Shown here: positions 16,458-23,244 of the stretch, piece by piece
Numbering within the stretch: position 1 is the first letter of the stretch
Layout of the letters: the number at the start of each line of letters is the position of its first letter
Source of the DNA: a virus
Reading direction: 5' to 3' (one strand)
DNA length: 28,125 bases
IMG/VR virus record: IMGVR_UViG_3300048589_001428
Location: 1-28,125 of that record
The notes under the pieces: generated by a model
Told to the model about the DNA's origin: nothing
Databases searched by the model: none
The model's input: the letters and a program-made list of their open reading frames with translations, nothing else
Program-made: the position numbers and the translations under genes

Positions 16458-16892
16458 GGCGGAGTCGCGCGCGCGGCGCTGGGCGGTGCGGCCGGTGAGG
16501 GTGGTCCATGGGGCGACCTGATCGCACTCGGCGAGGAGGGCGGAGATTTCGACGCGGGTGAAGGGCTCGATGGCGGGCGGGTGCCAGGTGGGGCGGGCGA
16601 CGCCGCGCACGATGTGCGGCAGGCGCAGCTCGCGCTCGACCCACGACCAGAAGGAGGAGAGGGCGATCCAGAGGTTGATGACGCTCTTGGGGCTGAGGTT
16701 GTGCTCGTCGCGCATGGCGGCGAGGAAGCGGCGAATGTCGTCGGCGGTGACGGCGGCGATGGGCTGGTCGGGCCCGAGGAATGCGAGCAGGCGGGAGTAG
16801 GCGAGCTCGTAGTCGCGGGCGGTGCGGGGCGAGAGGGCGGCGCGTTTGTCGAGCCAGTATCCGGTGAGTGCATCGTGCAGAATCATGGGCAT
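15960..16892 (-). CDS. int: Tyrosine integrase (attachment-site proximal)
   Basis: 310 residues from the ATG at 16892. The N-terminal core-binding domain has 'SPRTARDYELAYSRLLAFLG' and 'SVINLWIALSSFWSWV'. The catalytic set is complete: R161 in 'TGLRASEL', K186 in 'GKGDKSR', H252 and R255 in 'HPHRFRHTF', H278 in 'LGHAT' and Y287 in 'VRIYARL'. It therefore belongs to the XerC/D-like tyrosine recombinases. The gene points away from the attachment core, with its start about 130 bases from it, the common place for a phage integrase. A longer open frame to 17021 exists but would cover the hairpin and the edge of the tRNA fragment, so it is not used. A second in-frame ATG lies at 16886. Confidence 0.9.
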   Translation of the reverse strand: MPMILHDALTGYWLDKRAALSPRTARDYELAYSRLLAFLGPDQPIAAVTADDIRRFLAAMRDEHNLSPKSVINLWIALSSFWSWVERELRLPHIVRGVARPTWHPPAIEPFTRVEISALLAECDQVAPWTTLTGRTAQRRARDSASRDRAIILTLLDTGLRASELTALQLRDLDERAGRLHIRHGKGDKSRYVFLGDTARRALWRYTAADPDRRPGRPLFITRTGRPMDTDALRNMLSACGKRAGVSNVHPHRFRHTFAITFLRNGGNLLELQAMLGHATLDTVRIYARLAQVDLQEAQKRASPADNWRL

Positions 16893-16911
16893 CCCGAAGG
16901 TTTTAGGGTCT

Positions 16912-16939
16912 GATAATACACGGGGTGATGCGCGATAAT
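16912..16939. other. Two GATAAT direct repeats before the integrase
   Basis: GATAAT occurs at 16912-16917 and 16934-16939, 22 bases apart, between the hairpin and the integrase start. TATTAT on the minus strand in the same place could serve as a weak -10 element for the integrase. They could also be arm-type integrase or excisionase sites. Both readings are guesses. Confidence 0.3.
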
Positions 16940-16948
16940 TCGGCTCCT

Positions 16949-17004
16949 GAAAAGGGTTGAGACCTGTCGGGCTGCTCTGATGAGCGGGCCCGACAGGTCT
17001 CAAC
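16949..17004 (-). terminator. Perfect 16-base hairpin, likely tRNA terminator
   Basis: GTTGAGACCTGTCGGG at 16956-16971 pairs perfectly with 16989-17004 over a 17-base loop. Read on the minus strand, the stem is followed by CCTTTT. It stands 19 bases past the CCA end of the tRNA fragment, where the host tRNA terminator would be. It also blocks read-through from the tRNA into the integrase gene. Confidence 0.7.
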
Positions 17005-17022
17005 TTGGCGTGACGCCACATA

Positions 17023-17069
<47 letters not shown>

Positions 17070-17277
17070 GTTGTCGTCGATTCGCGCCGCAGAGACCTGC
17101 TGGTTGCTCAAGCTGCCGCCCGCGCAGGTTGCAACTGCGGGGCGCCATGCGGGGGCAGCGCGTATAACAGTGCCCCCGGTACGATTATTGCTCCATGCGG
17201 CTACAGGCTATCCCGAAGGTCGCAGGGGTGCGGCCGGGACTGGCAGCCATGGTGGAATAATGCACTCTTATTCGACC
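17070..17277. other. Non-coding stretch between the attachment core and the exonuclease gene
   Basis: No convincing gene was found. TCCCGAAGGT at 17211-17220 repeats the sequence at 16892-16901 and matches the anticodon-stem side of the tRNA fragment (minus strand, 17052-17061) in nine of ten bases. The stretch may hold arm sites for recombination. It also contains the 3' end of the exonuclease transcript. Confidence 0.45.
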
Positions 17278-18138
17278 CTACTGCACGCCGACCAAGTGAA
17301 TGAAGTCGGCCTCTGTCACAATGCGAATGGGCTGGCCACCGGCGCGTAGTTGCTCGGCCTTGCGATGCTTGTTGCTGCGCTCGTGGCCGGCCAGTTTGCG
17401 CGCATCCTGGTCGCCGACGACGAGCAGGGTGGTCCGTTTGGTGACATTTGATTCCACATCGCAGCCGATGTGCGCTGCCATTTCCGCAGCGTCGCGCCTT
17501 GGCAGTCTCAATGCTCCGGTGAAAACAAGCACTTCGCCGTACAGTGCACCGGCAGGATTCCCATCCGCGACGATCGGACCTGCGTGCTCCTGGTTCAGAG
17601 GCAGCCCGACGCGCTTGAGCCAACCTTGCAGATCGAGCCCTGTTTGCTCCATGGCACGCACCACGATCTCGCCGCAGGCGCGCGCATCCTCGCACGCATT
17701 GTGATGGTCAAACTTGATGCCTAGCATCTCGGCCACGTTGGCCAGGCCGTATCCGCGCGCCTGCAACTCGGGCCAAGTGCGGCGCACGATGCGCGCCGAA
17801 TCGAGCCAGGTGCATTGCAGCTGCGGCAGCGAGTAGCGCGTCAGGGCTCGTGAGATGGCCACACGGTCGAACGGCGTGTGCGACACGACGACCTGGCCGC
17901 CGAGAAGGTCCTGCAGCGCCGGCGCTATGGTCGGCATGGTTGGCGCTTCCCGTACGTGCTCAGGGCCGATGCCGTGGATCTGCGTGAGGTACAGGTCGAA
18001 CTCATCCTCGGGGTTGACCAGCTGCTCCACGGCGATGACGTCGTCGCCCTCGTCGCTGAACTGCACGATGCCCAGTTGGCAGATGCTGGCATAGTCGGTG
18101 TTGGCTGTCTCGACATCCACTGCCACGAAGCGTGTCAT
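17278..18138 (-). CDS. DnaQ-like 3'-5' exonuclease with C-terminal BRCT domain
   Basis: 286 residues from the ATG at 18138, with AGGAG eight bases upstream. A longer frame exists but lacks a good site. The exonuclease motifs are clear: Exo I 'FVAVDVETAN' with D8 and E10, Exo II around 'VVVSHTPFDRVAISRAL', and Exo III 'HNACEDA' with the H-x4-D pair, so it is a DEDDh enzyme. Residues about 195-285 are a BRCT domain ('EVLVFTGALRLPRRDAAEMA', 'TTLLVVGDQDARK', 'KHRKAEQLRAGGQPIRIVTE'). Such fusions occur in bacteria as DNA repair or proofreading-like nucleases. It sits between the attachment core and the repressor, in the place of lysogeny or accessory genes. Confidence 0.88.
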   Translation of the reverse strand: MTRFVAVDVETANTDYASICQLGIVQFSDEGDDVIAVEQLVNPEDEFDLYLTQIHGIGPEHVREAPTMPTIAPALQDLLGGQVVVSHTPFDRVAISRALTRYSLPQLQCTWLDSARIVRRTWPELQARGYGLANVAEMLGIKFDHHNACEDARACGEIVVRAMEQTGLDLQGWLKRVGLPLNQEHAGPIVADGNPAGALYGEVLVFTGALRLPRRDAAEMAAHIGCDVESNVTKRTTLLVVGDQDARKLAGHERSNKHRKAEQLRAGGQPIRIVTEADFIHLVGVQ

Positions 18139-18185
18139 GTGATCTCCTGCAGCACAGTGGGCAAAAAGTTCCGCCCAGGTTCCCA

Positions 18186-18214
18186 TTGACGGCCGATACT
18201 TTGTGCTGTATTTT
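18186..18214 (+). promoter_or_regulatory. Sigma-70-type promoter, + strand
   Basis: TTGACG at 18186-18191 and TATTTT at 18209-18214 are separated by 17 bases. The predicted start of RNA falls in the palindrome just downstream. RNA from here would read into the small frame at 18251 and be antisense to the repressor gene's 3' end. Confidence 0.5.
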
Positions 18215-18215
18215 G

Positions 18216-18227
18216 GAACATATGTTC
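18216..18227. promoter_or_regulatory. Palindromic operator, LexA (SOS box)-like
   Basis: The perfect 12-base palindrome GAACATATGTTC fits the GAAC-N4-GTTC core of the Gram-positive type LexA box. It sits directly after the -10 element of the + promoter and 78 bases before the exonuclease start on the minus strand. It could also be the phage repressor's own operator. Confidence 0.55.
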
Positions 18228-18250
18228 TGACCAGCCGAGGAGATCCGCCA

Positions 18251-18424
18251 GTGCACTCCCCCCGTCGGCGCAACTACGCCGCTACCATCGTCGCCCTGCC
18301 GCCCAGGCAGAGACGGCAAGCCGGCAGCCTACTCGACCTCGTGCTCCGGCGCTGCCTCGCCGAGCGCAGCCTCAAGCGCAACAAACAGAGGCGCCTGGTC
18401 GCCCGTACGCGCCGCCTCGATTAG
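18251..18424 (+). CDS. Possible small basic protein, antisense to the repressor end
   Basis: 57 residues from GTG at 18251 with GAGGAG at 18238-18243, behind a promoter and operator. The protein is very rich in arginine ('MHSPRRRNYAATIVALPPRQ' at the start, 'RRLVARTRRLD' at the end) and matches nothing I know. The last 96 bases run opposite the repressor gene, so the codon pattern there may be a shadow. The signals upstream are the main support. Confidence 0.3.
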   Translation: MHSPRRRNYAATIVALPPRQRRQAGSLLDLVLRRCLAERSLKRNKQRRLVARTRRLD

Positions 18425-18850
18425 GGCCAGCATGACCTGGTCCAGCGCCTCCGGGTCCAGCTCCTGGGCAATCTGAGCCACTCGCGTTTCGATGCGCCTG
18501 ACTTCGCGTCGCTCCTCCTCATGCTCGGCAAGCGCCTGAGCCATGATGAGCAGTCGCCGTGAGTCTTCCGCGCCCAGCAACCGCATAGTCTGCACCATCT
18601 CCGCAGCATAGGCCGGGGGTGGTGGCGCATCGCGCCATATGGGTGTCGGGTCGTCGGTAAGTCCGACGAGGAAGTCGGCCGACACCTCGTATCGCCTGGC
18701 AAGGCGCGCCAAATGGGCCAGTGCACGAGGCGCTTTGCCCTCCCACTCGGACAACGTCGACCGAGCCATGCCGACCGAGTCGGCGATGGCCTCGACGCTG
18801 TAGTTGTGCGCGGCCCTCATGGCGCGCAGGCGTTCAGAGACGGTTGGCAT
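18329..18850 (-). CDS. XRE-family (cI-like) repressor
   Basis: 173 residues from ATG at 18850; a GTG six codons upstream is possible. Residues about 5-65 form a lambda repressor-type helix-turn-helix ('SVEAIADSVGMARSTLSEWE', 'RRYEVSADFLVGLTDD'). The C-terminal half is helical, with a charged coiled-coil segment ('AEHEEERREVRRIETRVAQI'), and is likely used for dimer formation. No S24 self-cleavage domain is present, so induction cannot work by lambda-type RecA-assisted cleavage. It is divergent from the strong early promoter at 18908, the standard immunity layout. Confidence 0.85.
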   Translation of the reverse strand: MPTVSERLRAMRAAHNYSVEAIADSVGMARSTLSEWEGKAPRALAHLARLARRYEVSADFLVGLTDDPTPIWRDAPPPPAYAAEMVQTMRLLGAEDSRRLLIMAQALAEHEEERREVRRIETRVAQIAQELDPEALDQVMLALIEAARTGDQAPLFVALEAALGEAAPEHEVE

Positions 18851-18907
18851 GCAAGCCCAATCTACCACGCATTCCCGCCGATTTTCCAGCGAATGTTATA
18901 GAAGTGC

Positions 18908-18936
18908 TTGACACTTGACGAAAAAGCGGATATCCT
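18908..18936 (+). promoter_or_regulatory. Strong sigma-70-type early promoter
   Basis: TTGACA at 18908-18913 and TATCCT at 18931-18936 are separated by 17 bases, close to consensus in an otherwise GC-rich window. It drives the right-hand early genes and faces away from the repressor gene, which fits an operator-controlled lytic promoter. Confidence 0.75.
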
Positions 18937-18943
18937 GTGTGCA

Positions 18944-18965
18944 GCATCCGACTTTTCGGAGATGC
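18944..18965 (+). promoter_or_regulatory. Leader hairpin over the ribosome site of the RHH gene
   Basis: GCAT-CCGA, loop CTTT, TCGG-AG-ATGC can fold with a two-base bulge. The 3' arm holds the CGGAG ribosome site (18957-18961) of the gene that starts at 18967. It would lie at the very 5' end of the transcript from 18908. Confidence 0.4.
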
Positions 18966-18966
18966 G

Positions 18967-19203
18967 ATGTGCGGGAGAGCAAGCGTGAACGGAATCACTG
19001 AGGAACAGGCCAGCATGCAGGACGTGCAAATCGGCATCCGTGCCGGGCAGATTGACCTGGAGCTACTCAAGCAACTGGCTGTGCAGGATCGCACGAGCAA
19101 CAGCGCGGTGATTCGGCGCCTGATCCATGAGGAGAGCCGCCGGCGCGGGATTCTGCCGCCCATCGTGGCTGACGTACCGGTGGCCCAGCCCATCAAGTCG
19201 TAA
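18967..19203 (+). CDS. Ribbon-helix-helix (CopG/Arc-like) regulator
   Basis: 78 residues. The pattern 'MQDVQIGIRAGQIDLELLKQ' followed by 'RTSNSAVIRRLIHEESRRRG' gives a strand and two helices, as in small ribbon-helix-helix DNA-binding proteins. The first gene of the rightward early operon, opposite the repressor, it holds the place of a Cro-like or excisionase-like regulator. The upstream GTG at 18937 overlaps the predicted start of RNA, so ATG 18967 with CGGAG at 18957-18961 is chosen. Confidence 0.65.
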   Translation: MCGRASVNGITEEQASMQDVQIGIRAGQIDLELLKQLAVQDRTSNSAVIRRLIHEESRRRGILPPIVADVPVAQPIKS

Positions 19204-19331
19204 CCTTCCGGCTGGCCCGCGCGTGACGGGATCGGGCGCCTTAGGTGGCGCAGATCTCCCCCATCTGACGCCGGGCCGGCCGCCCTTTCTGCGCAGCACC
19301 ACTGACCCCACAACCCAGCACGGAGGCCCTC

Positions 19332-19514
19332 ATGCAGCCCTATTGCCGTCAGGATCGCTGGATCGTCCGCCGGGAGTTGGCCGGCCTGCAGTGGGCTCTC
19401 AATCACACGACACGCATGCTGCGGCCGCTGATGGCCGACGCTCCGCTGCCCAGGCGACTGCCCACGGTGCGCCGCCGCCCAGCACCGCATTTGCGACGAC
19501 GACGGAGTTTCTGA
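19332..19514 (+). CDS. Small basic protein coupled to the second recombinase
   Basis: 60 residues with a GGAGG site at 19322-19326. The last base of its stop is the first base of the next ATG (TGATG). The N-terminal half is helical ('DRWIVRRELAGLQWALNHTT'), and the end is a basic arginine tail. It has no family that I recognise. The tight coupling suggests it is made together with the recombinase, perhaps as a directionality or accessory factor, but this is inference. Confidence 0.5.
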   Translation: MQPYCRQDRWIVRRELAGLQWALNHTTRMLRPLMADAPLPRRLPTVRRRPAPHLRRRRSF

Positions 19515-20584
19515 TGGTGGATTGGCAGGAGCTGGCGGGCGACTGGCTGGCAGCCAAGGGCGCCCGCTCGCAGAGCGCGCACACGCAGAAGGCGTACCGG
19601 GCCGCAATGGCGCGCTGGCAGCACTATCTGGAGGGGCTCGAGCCCTCGGTGGCTCTGTGGGATGTGGATGCATCGCACGTTCGAGGATGGCAGGCAGAGA
19701 TGCGCAGCAGGGGATTGAGTGAGGCGACCATCAATCATCAGCTCTCGTGCGTGTCGAGCTTTTACAGCTGGGTGCTGAGCGAGACGCGCCTGCGGCAGGG
19801 CGTCGAGGTGCACCTGTGGAGCGACGTCGCCGGCCGGCCGCGCACGAATCCCTTCCGGGCGCACACGGCGCCACGGGGGCGCTCGCGCTCGTATGAGCGT
19901 GCGCGTGTGCTCTCGGTGGGCGAGGTGACGCGCCTGCTGCAGTGGCTGGAGGGCGAGGCGGGGAGCGTGGCAGGCGCGCGCAATCTGGCGCTCATCATGA
20001 GCTACCTCTACACCGGCTTTCGCAGCGCCGAGCTGCTGCGCATGCGCTGGGGCGACCTGCGGGCCAGCCGCTCGCAGCCGGGCGTGACGATCTACGCCTG
20101 GCGGGGCAAGGGGGGCAAGCGCGCCGACGATGTGCTGCCGGCGCCCTGCGTGGCGGCGATTCACGCCTACCTGCGCGCTGACGGCCGTCTGGGTGAGGGC
20201 TTTGCTCCCGCCGGCGATGAGCCCGTCTGGCTGCCCGCAGCGACGCCGTCCATGGAGCAGCTGCGCCACGCGCCCGGCCCGCGCGAGGGGCGCCCCCTTT
20301 CCGAGCGCAGTGCCCTGCGTGTGCTGCGCCAGGCATTGCGCGGGGCCGGCATTGCCCGTGCCGATTCGTTCCGCATCCACGACCTGCGACACACCCATGC
20401 GCACCTCCTGCTGGAGAGTGGCCACAACATGGCGACGGTGCAGCAGCGGCTCCATCACTCGAGCCTGGCCACCACGGGGCTCTACGTGCGTGCGGTGCAT
20501 GGCCAGGAGCCGCAGGATGTGGTGACGGATGCATTTGCGCAGCTGCGGCTTCGAGCCGAGTCTGCGCCCGTTTCGGCCCATTAG
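19514..20584 (+). CDS. Second tyrosine recombinase, XerC/D-like
   Basis: 356 residues from ATG at 19514. The N-terminal SAM-like domain has 'SQSAHTQKAYRAAMARWQHY' and 'SEATINHQLSCVSSFYSWVL'. The catalytic residues are R170 ('TGFRSAELLRM'), K199 ('GKGGKR'), H289 and R292 ('HDLRHTHAH'), H315 ('LHHSSLATT') and Y324 ('TGLYVRAV'). An insert of about 40 residues (about 225-265) lies before the last active-site block. It differs from the integrase at 15960, is on the opposite strand and belongs to the early operon. It may resolve genome multimers or serve a second site. Confidence 0.9.
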   Translation: MVDWQELAGDWLAAKGARSQSAHTQKAYRAAMARWQHYLEGLEPSVALWDVDASHVRGWQAEMRSRGLSEATINHQLSCVSSFYSWVLSETRLRQGVEVHLWSDVAGRPRTNPFRAHTAPRGRSRSYERARVLSVGEVTRLLQWLEGEAGSVAGARNLALIMSYLYTGFRSAELLRMRWGDLRASRSQPGVTIYAWRGKGGKRADDVLPAPCVAAIHAYLRADGRLGEGFAPAGDEPVWLPAATPSMEQLRHAPGPREGRPLSERSALRVLRQALRGAGIARADSFRIHDLRHTHAHLLLESGHNMATVQQRLHHSSLATTGLYVRAVHGQEPQDVVTDAFAQLRLRAESAPVSAH

Positions 20585-20620
20585 CAATCAATTTCCCCTG
20601 ATTCGACGGGATTTTGCCCC

Positions 20621-20905
20621 ATGGACGCAGCAGCCCTCTACACCATCATGGCGCTCGCCGGCCTGCTCTACGCCGCAGTGGTCTACGTGCTGCGCGAGGC
20701 CGACCCCGACCACGGGCTCACGCCGTGGCTGGTGGTGGTGGGCGACGGGCTGGTGGTGGCCGGGCTCTACCTGCGGCTGGGCGCAGAGGCGGCGCTGGAG
20801 CTGCTGCTCCTGCTGGCGATTGCCGGCGTGCCGCAGATTGTGGGCTACACGGTGGCGCGCACACGGCGCCGCCGCCGTGCGGGCGAACGGCTGGAGCTGC
20901 GCTGA
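20621..20905 (+). CDS. Small membrane protein
   Basis: 94 residues with three likely membrane helices (about 5-24, 34-52 and 54-76: 'LYTIMALAGLLYAAVVYVL', 'WLVVVGDGLVVAGLYL', 'ALELLLLLAIAGVPQIVGYT') and a basic C-terminal tail 'RTRRRRRAGERLELR'. No ribosome site of note is seen before the ATG. Its stop overlaps the next ATG. Function unknown; a holin is possible but the early position is against it. Confidence 0.6.
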   Translation: MDAAALYTIMALAGLLYAAVVYVLREADPDHGLTPWLVVVGDGLVVAGLYLRLGAEAALELLLLLAIAGVPQIVGYTVARTRRRRRAGERLELR

Positions 20906-21141
20906 TGGCGCGCTACACGCCACAGGTGGGTGGCTACCGCTGGACGCAGCTGCTGGTGGGCAATCGCCAGCGCACGCGCGAGGTGGTGGAGATTCTCAAG
21001 CGCCTCCACGGCGCGGCAAGCACCGACGCCACGCGGGTGATCATCCTGCAGGCGCAGGTGATGTGCACGGAGTGCCTGGTGGAGCTTGAGCAGCTGCTGG
21101 TGATGGCCAGAGGAGGAGGTGAAAGCAGTCCAGAGCAGTAG
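20905..21141 (+). CDS. Small helical protein, unknown function
   Basis: 78 residues. It starts 'MARYTPQVGGYRWTQLLVGN', then helices 'REVVEILKRLHGAAST' and 'MCTECLVELEQLLVMARG'. The C-x-x-C pair lies inside a helix and is not a clear zinc site. It overlaps the preceding gene by one base (TGATG). Nothing recognised. Confidence 0.55.
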   Translation: MARYTPQVGGYRWTQLLVGNRQRTREVVEILKRLHGAASTDATRVIILQAQVMCTECLVELEQLLVMARGGGESSPEQ

Positions 21142-21168
21142 TGCGTTGCCTGGGAGGGCACAGAAGAT

Positions 21169-21198
21169 GGCCGCTGCGTCGGCGACTACGCAGCGGCC
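21169..21198 (+). other. Perfect 11-base inverted repeat in the gap before 21242
   Basis: GGCCGCTGCGT and ACGCAGCGGCC flank an eight-base loop. No T-run follows. It could be an attenuator, an RNA processing site or an operator between the first early genes and the rest. Confidence 0.45.
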
Positions 21199-21241
21199 TG
21201 TGAACACATCTCACGACATGTTTCACAGGAGCATAGCACAG

Positions 21242-21910
21242 ATGAGCACAACAATCAACGCAGAGATCGTGGACTGGAGAACAGCGGACGGGCGGCTGGG
21301 CGCCGAGTGGCTGCAGAGCCACGCGCGCCTGTATGCCGAGCGGCTGGCCGAGCAGGAGCAGGCGGCGCGCCGCTGGGCCGAGGAGTGGACGGCGCAGTTC
21401 TGGCGCCCGTGGGCGGGCTGGCTGGTGCGCTATGCGCCGGTGATGCCGTCGCTCGACGCGGAACTGGCCGACGCGCTGATTCAGGAGATTCTGATTCTCG
21501 ACGAGCTGCAGAGCGTGATTGCGCAGAGCCCCGGCGCTTCGGTGCAGGCCGTCTCGCTGCAGGGGCGGCTGCACGAGAAGGTGATCGGCGCATTCATCGA
21601 CGCGGAGCCGGTGGAGTTTGCCGAGCCGAGCATCAACGGGTGGCGGCCCTACCACGAGTCGTACAAGGCGCTGACGCACAACGGCAGTTACAACTGCAAC
21701 GTGCCGCCCGGCACTCCTCCTCCACCCCCGCCTCCGCCGTACCCACCGAGCTGGTACGACTACCTCAGCGAGCAGCGGCCCGATCTCGCCAGGAACTGGG
21801 CAGAGGTCGTCGGCGTCGAACGCATTGCACGCAGCAGCGGCGAGGAGCTCGCCGAGCTGTCAAGCGTGCGGGACCTGGGCTGGAACCTGCGCAAGTCAGG
21901 AGGGCAGTGA
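21242..21910 (+). CDS. Unknown early protein with a proline-rich linker
   Basis: 222 residues from ATG at 21242 with AGGAG at 21227-21231; a longer form from 21119 is possible but less likely. The first 130 residues are helical and charged ('RLYAERLAEQEQAARRWAEE', 'DALIQEILILDELQSVIAQS'). Then comes a run of prolines ('PPGTPPPPPPPPYPPSWYDY'), then a short acidic helical end ('LSEQRPDLARNWAEVVGVER'). The linker joins two small domains. No family was recognised. Its stop overlaps the next ATG. Confidence 0.55.
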   Translation: MSTTINAEIVDWRTADGRLGAEWLQSHARLYAERLAEQEQAARRWAEEWTAQFWRPWAGWLVRYAPVMPSLDAELADALIQEILILDELQSVIAQSPGASVQAVSLQGRLHEKVIGAFIDAEPVEFAEPSINGWRPYHESYKALTHNGSYNCNVPPGTPPPPPPPPYPPSWYDYLSEQRPDLARNWAEVVGVERIARSSGEELAELSSVRDLGWNLRKSGGQ

Positions 21911-22491
21911 TGCGACCGGAATTCAGCGGAGAGATGCACTTCAGCGCCAATGGCGACGCCGCCGACCTGCTGGTGCGGCTGAGCAATTTCGTGGCCGAGA
22001 TGCAGCGGCTGGGCATCGACCTGCGCACGACGGTGACGCTGGCCGCCACGGCGCCTGCAGAGGCCGCAGAGGCTGCGCAGGAGGCCGCCACGGCGCCTGT
22101 GGACCCTACGCCGGCGGCACGGCCCAAGCGCAAGCCGAGCGAGCCGCCGGACCCTGCGCAGTGGGATCTGACGCCCAGGGCGGGCAAGCGGCCGCCGCAA
22201 TCGCGGGGCAAGCGGCCGCCGCAGCCGACGATCTCGCAGGAGATGGTGGATCAGACGATCCTCGCCTTAGCCGAGGGCGCGCAGTTTCCCGACCAGGAGC
22301 GGGAGATGCGCGAGGAGATCGTGCTCCAGTTCGGCGCAAGCCTCGTCGAAAAGCTGGGGCGGGCGCCCAAGCAGCAGGAGTTCGACGACGCCCGGCCCGA
22401 GTGGATGCCGTCGGCCAGCTCGATCACCATGACCTGGGAGCGGCCCTGGGCGGAGTTGCAGGCCGCATTCGTGTCGCTCGCCGAGAGATGA
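21910..22491 (+). CDS. Protein with disordered linker and a homing-endonuclease-associated-repeat-like end
   Basis: 193 residues. Residues about 1-60 are a small domain ('MHFSANGDAADLLVRLSNFV'). Residues about 60-105 are rich in alanine, proline and basic residues and are probably disordered. The C-terminal part has 'GRAPKQQEFDDARPEWMPSA' and 'SSITMTWERPWAELQAAFVS', which resemble the DNA-binding repeats found beside homing endonucleases ('g-r-x-P-t-x-x-e-f-d ... p-S-x-x-t-i ... F-g-s-W'). A DNA-binding role is likely if so. The resemblance is weak to moderate. Confidence 0.5.
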   Translation: MRPEFSGEMHFSANGDAADLLVRLSNFVAEMQRLGIDLRTTVTLAATAPAEAAEAAQEAATAPVDPTPAARPKRKPSEPPDPAQWDLTPRAGKRPPQSRGKRPPQPTISQEMVDQTILALAEGAQFPDQEREMREEIVLQFGASLVEKLGRAPKQQEFDDARPEWMPSASSITMTWERPWAELQAAFVSLAER

Positions 22492-22637
22492 CCTGTCTGG
22501 CCTGCGGCAACACGTTTGCCGAGGGGCGCCGCTGCGAGGCGTGCACCACGGACGACAACGGCCACCGGCTGAAGGTCACGCCGCCCGCCGTGCCCACCAT
22601 CTCTTACCTGTATGCAGAGGAGTACGAGCTGGCATGA
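22488..22637 (+). CDS. Small zinc-ribbon-like protein
   Basis: 49 residues. 'CLACGNTF' and 'RRCEACTT' give two C-x-x-C pairs, as in a small zinc ribbon. The gene overlaps both neighbours by four bases (ATGA), which supports real translation. The tail 'AVPTISYLYAEEYELA' has no known motif. Possible nucleic-acid or protein binding. Confidence 0.6.
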   Translation: MTCLACGNTFAEGRRCEACTTDDNGHRLKVTPPAVPTISYLYAEEYELA

Positions 22638-22984
22638 GTCTGCAGATGACACCCCGGCAGATGGACCTGTTCGCAGCCCGTGGCAAGGGGCTGGAGGAGC
22701 AGTTTTGGGATTTCCACATGCAGAATCCCGAGGTGTACGAGGAGCTGCGCTCTCTGGCGCTGCAGATGCGCCGGCGCGGCGTGGAGCACTACGGCATCGG
22801 CGGCCTCTTCGAGGTGCTGCGCTGGCATCGACGCATGCAGACGGTCGACCAGGCGAGCGATTTCAAGCTCAACAACAACTATCGCTCATTTTATGCCCGC
22901 CTGCTCATGGAGCGGGAGCCCGAGCTCGAGGGCTTTTTCGAACTGCGCACGCTGCGCTGGCAGAGCTACGAGATGAACTCATGA
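22634..22984 (+). CDS. Conserved phage protein of unknown function
   Basis: 116 residues, helical. 'FWDFHMQNPEVYEELRSLAL' and 'GVEHYGIGGLFEVLRWHRRM', then 'FKLNNNYRSFYARLLMEREP', followed by 'ELEGFFELRTL', form a pattern I know from many phage and prophage genomes near replication genes. No activity is established. It overlaps both neighbours (ATGA on the left, ATGA on the right). Confidence 0.65.
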   Translation: MSLQMTPRQMDLFAARGKGLEEQFWDFHMQNPEVYEELRSLALQMRRRGVEHYGIGGLFEVLRWHRRMQTVDQASDFKLNNNYRSFYARLLMEREPELEGFFELRTLRWQSYEMNS

Positions 22985-23244
22985 ACCTCTCTGATGGCAT
23001 GAACGCGCAGCGGCAGGAGCTCAAGGCGCTGGTGGATGGTGGGACGCATTTGCGCCTCACCATCCCCATGCGGGGCGCAGTGTGGCTGGCCAACAGCGCG
23101 CTGCCCGGCGAGGCCGGCCCCGTTTACGCCCTGCGCCTGGCGCCCTACCAGCAGCGCAGCCGGCAGCTGCTGAGCACGAAAGATTTCCTCGAGGCATGGC
23201 AGCGCCTCGAGGACGAGATTGAACGATTGATGGAGGGACTCTGA
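22981..23244 (+). CDS. Small unknown early protein
   Basis: 87 residues. It has a short beta-like part ('GGTHLRLTIPMRGAVWLANS', 'GPVYALRLAPYQ') and a helical end ('FLEAWQRLEDEIERLMEG'). The frame is supported by four-base overlap with the gene before and one-base overlap with the gene after. No family recognised. Confidence 0.55.
   Translation: MNLSDGMNAQRQELKALVDGGTHLRLTIPMRGAVWLANSALPGEAGPVYALRLAPYQQRSRQLLSTKDFLEAWQRLEDEIERLMEGL

Noticed and set aside
16893-17021. A longer integrase starting at 17021
   Set aside because: The extension would translate the perfect hairpin and run up to the tRNA CCA end. It has no family likeness, so the start at 16892 is better.
18937-18966. GTG at 18937 as the start of the ribbon-helix-helix gene
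   Set aside because: It lies directly after the -10 element, so the transcript would begin at or after it, and there is no ribosome site before it.
20621-20905. Holin
   Set aside because: The protein has holin-like helices, but the gene lies in the early operon next to the recombinase, and no lysin gene is near it.
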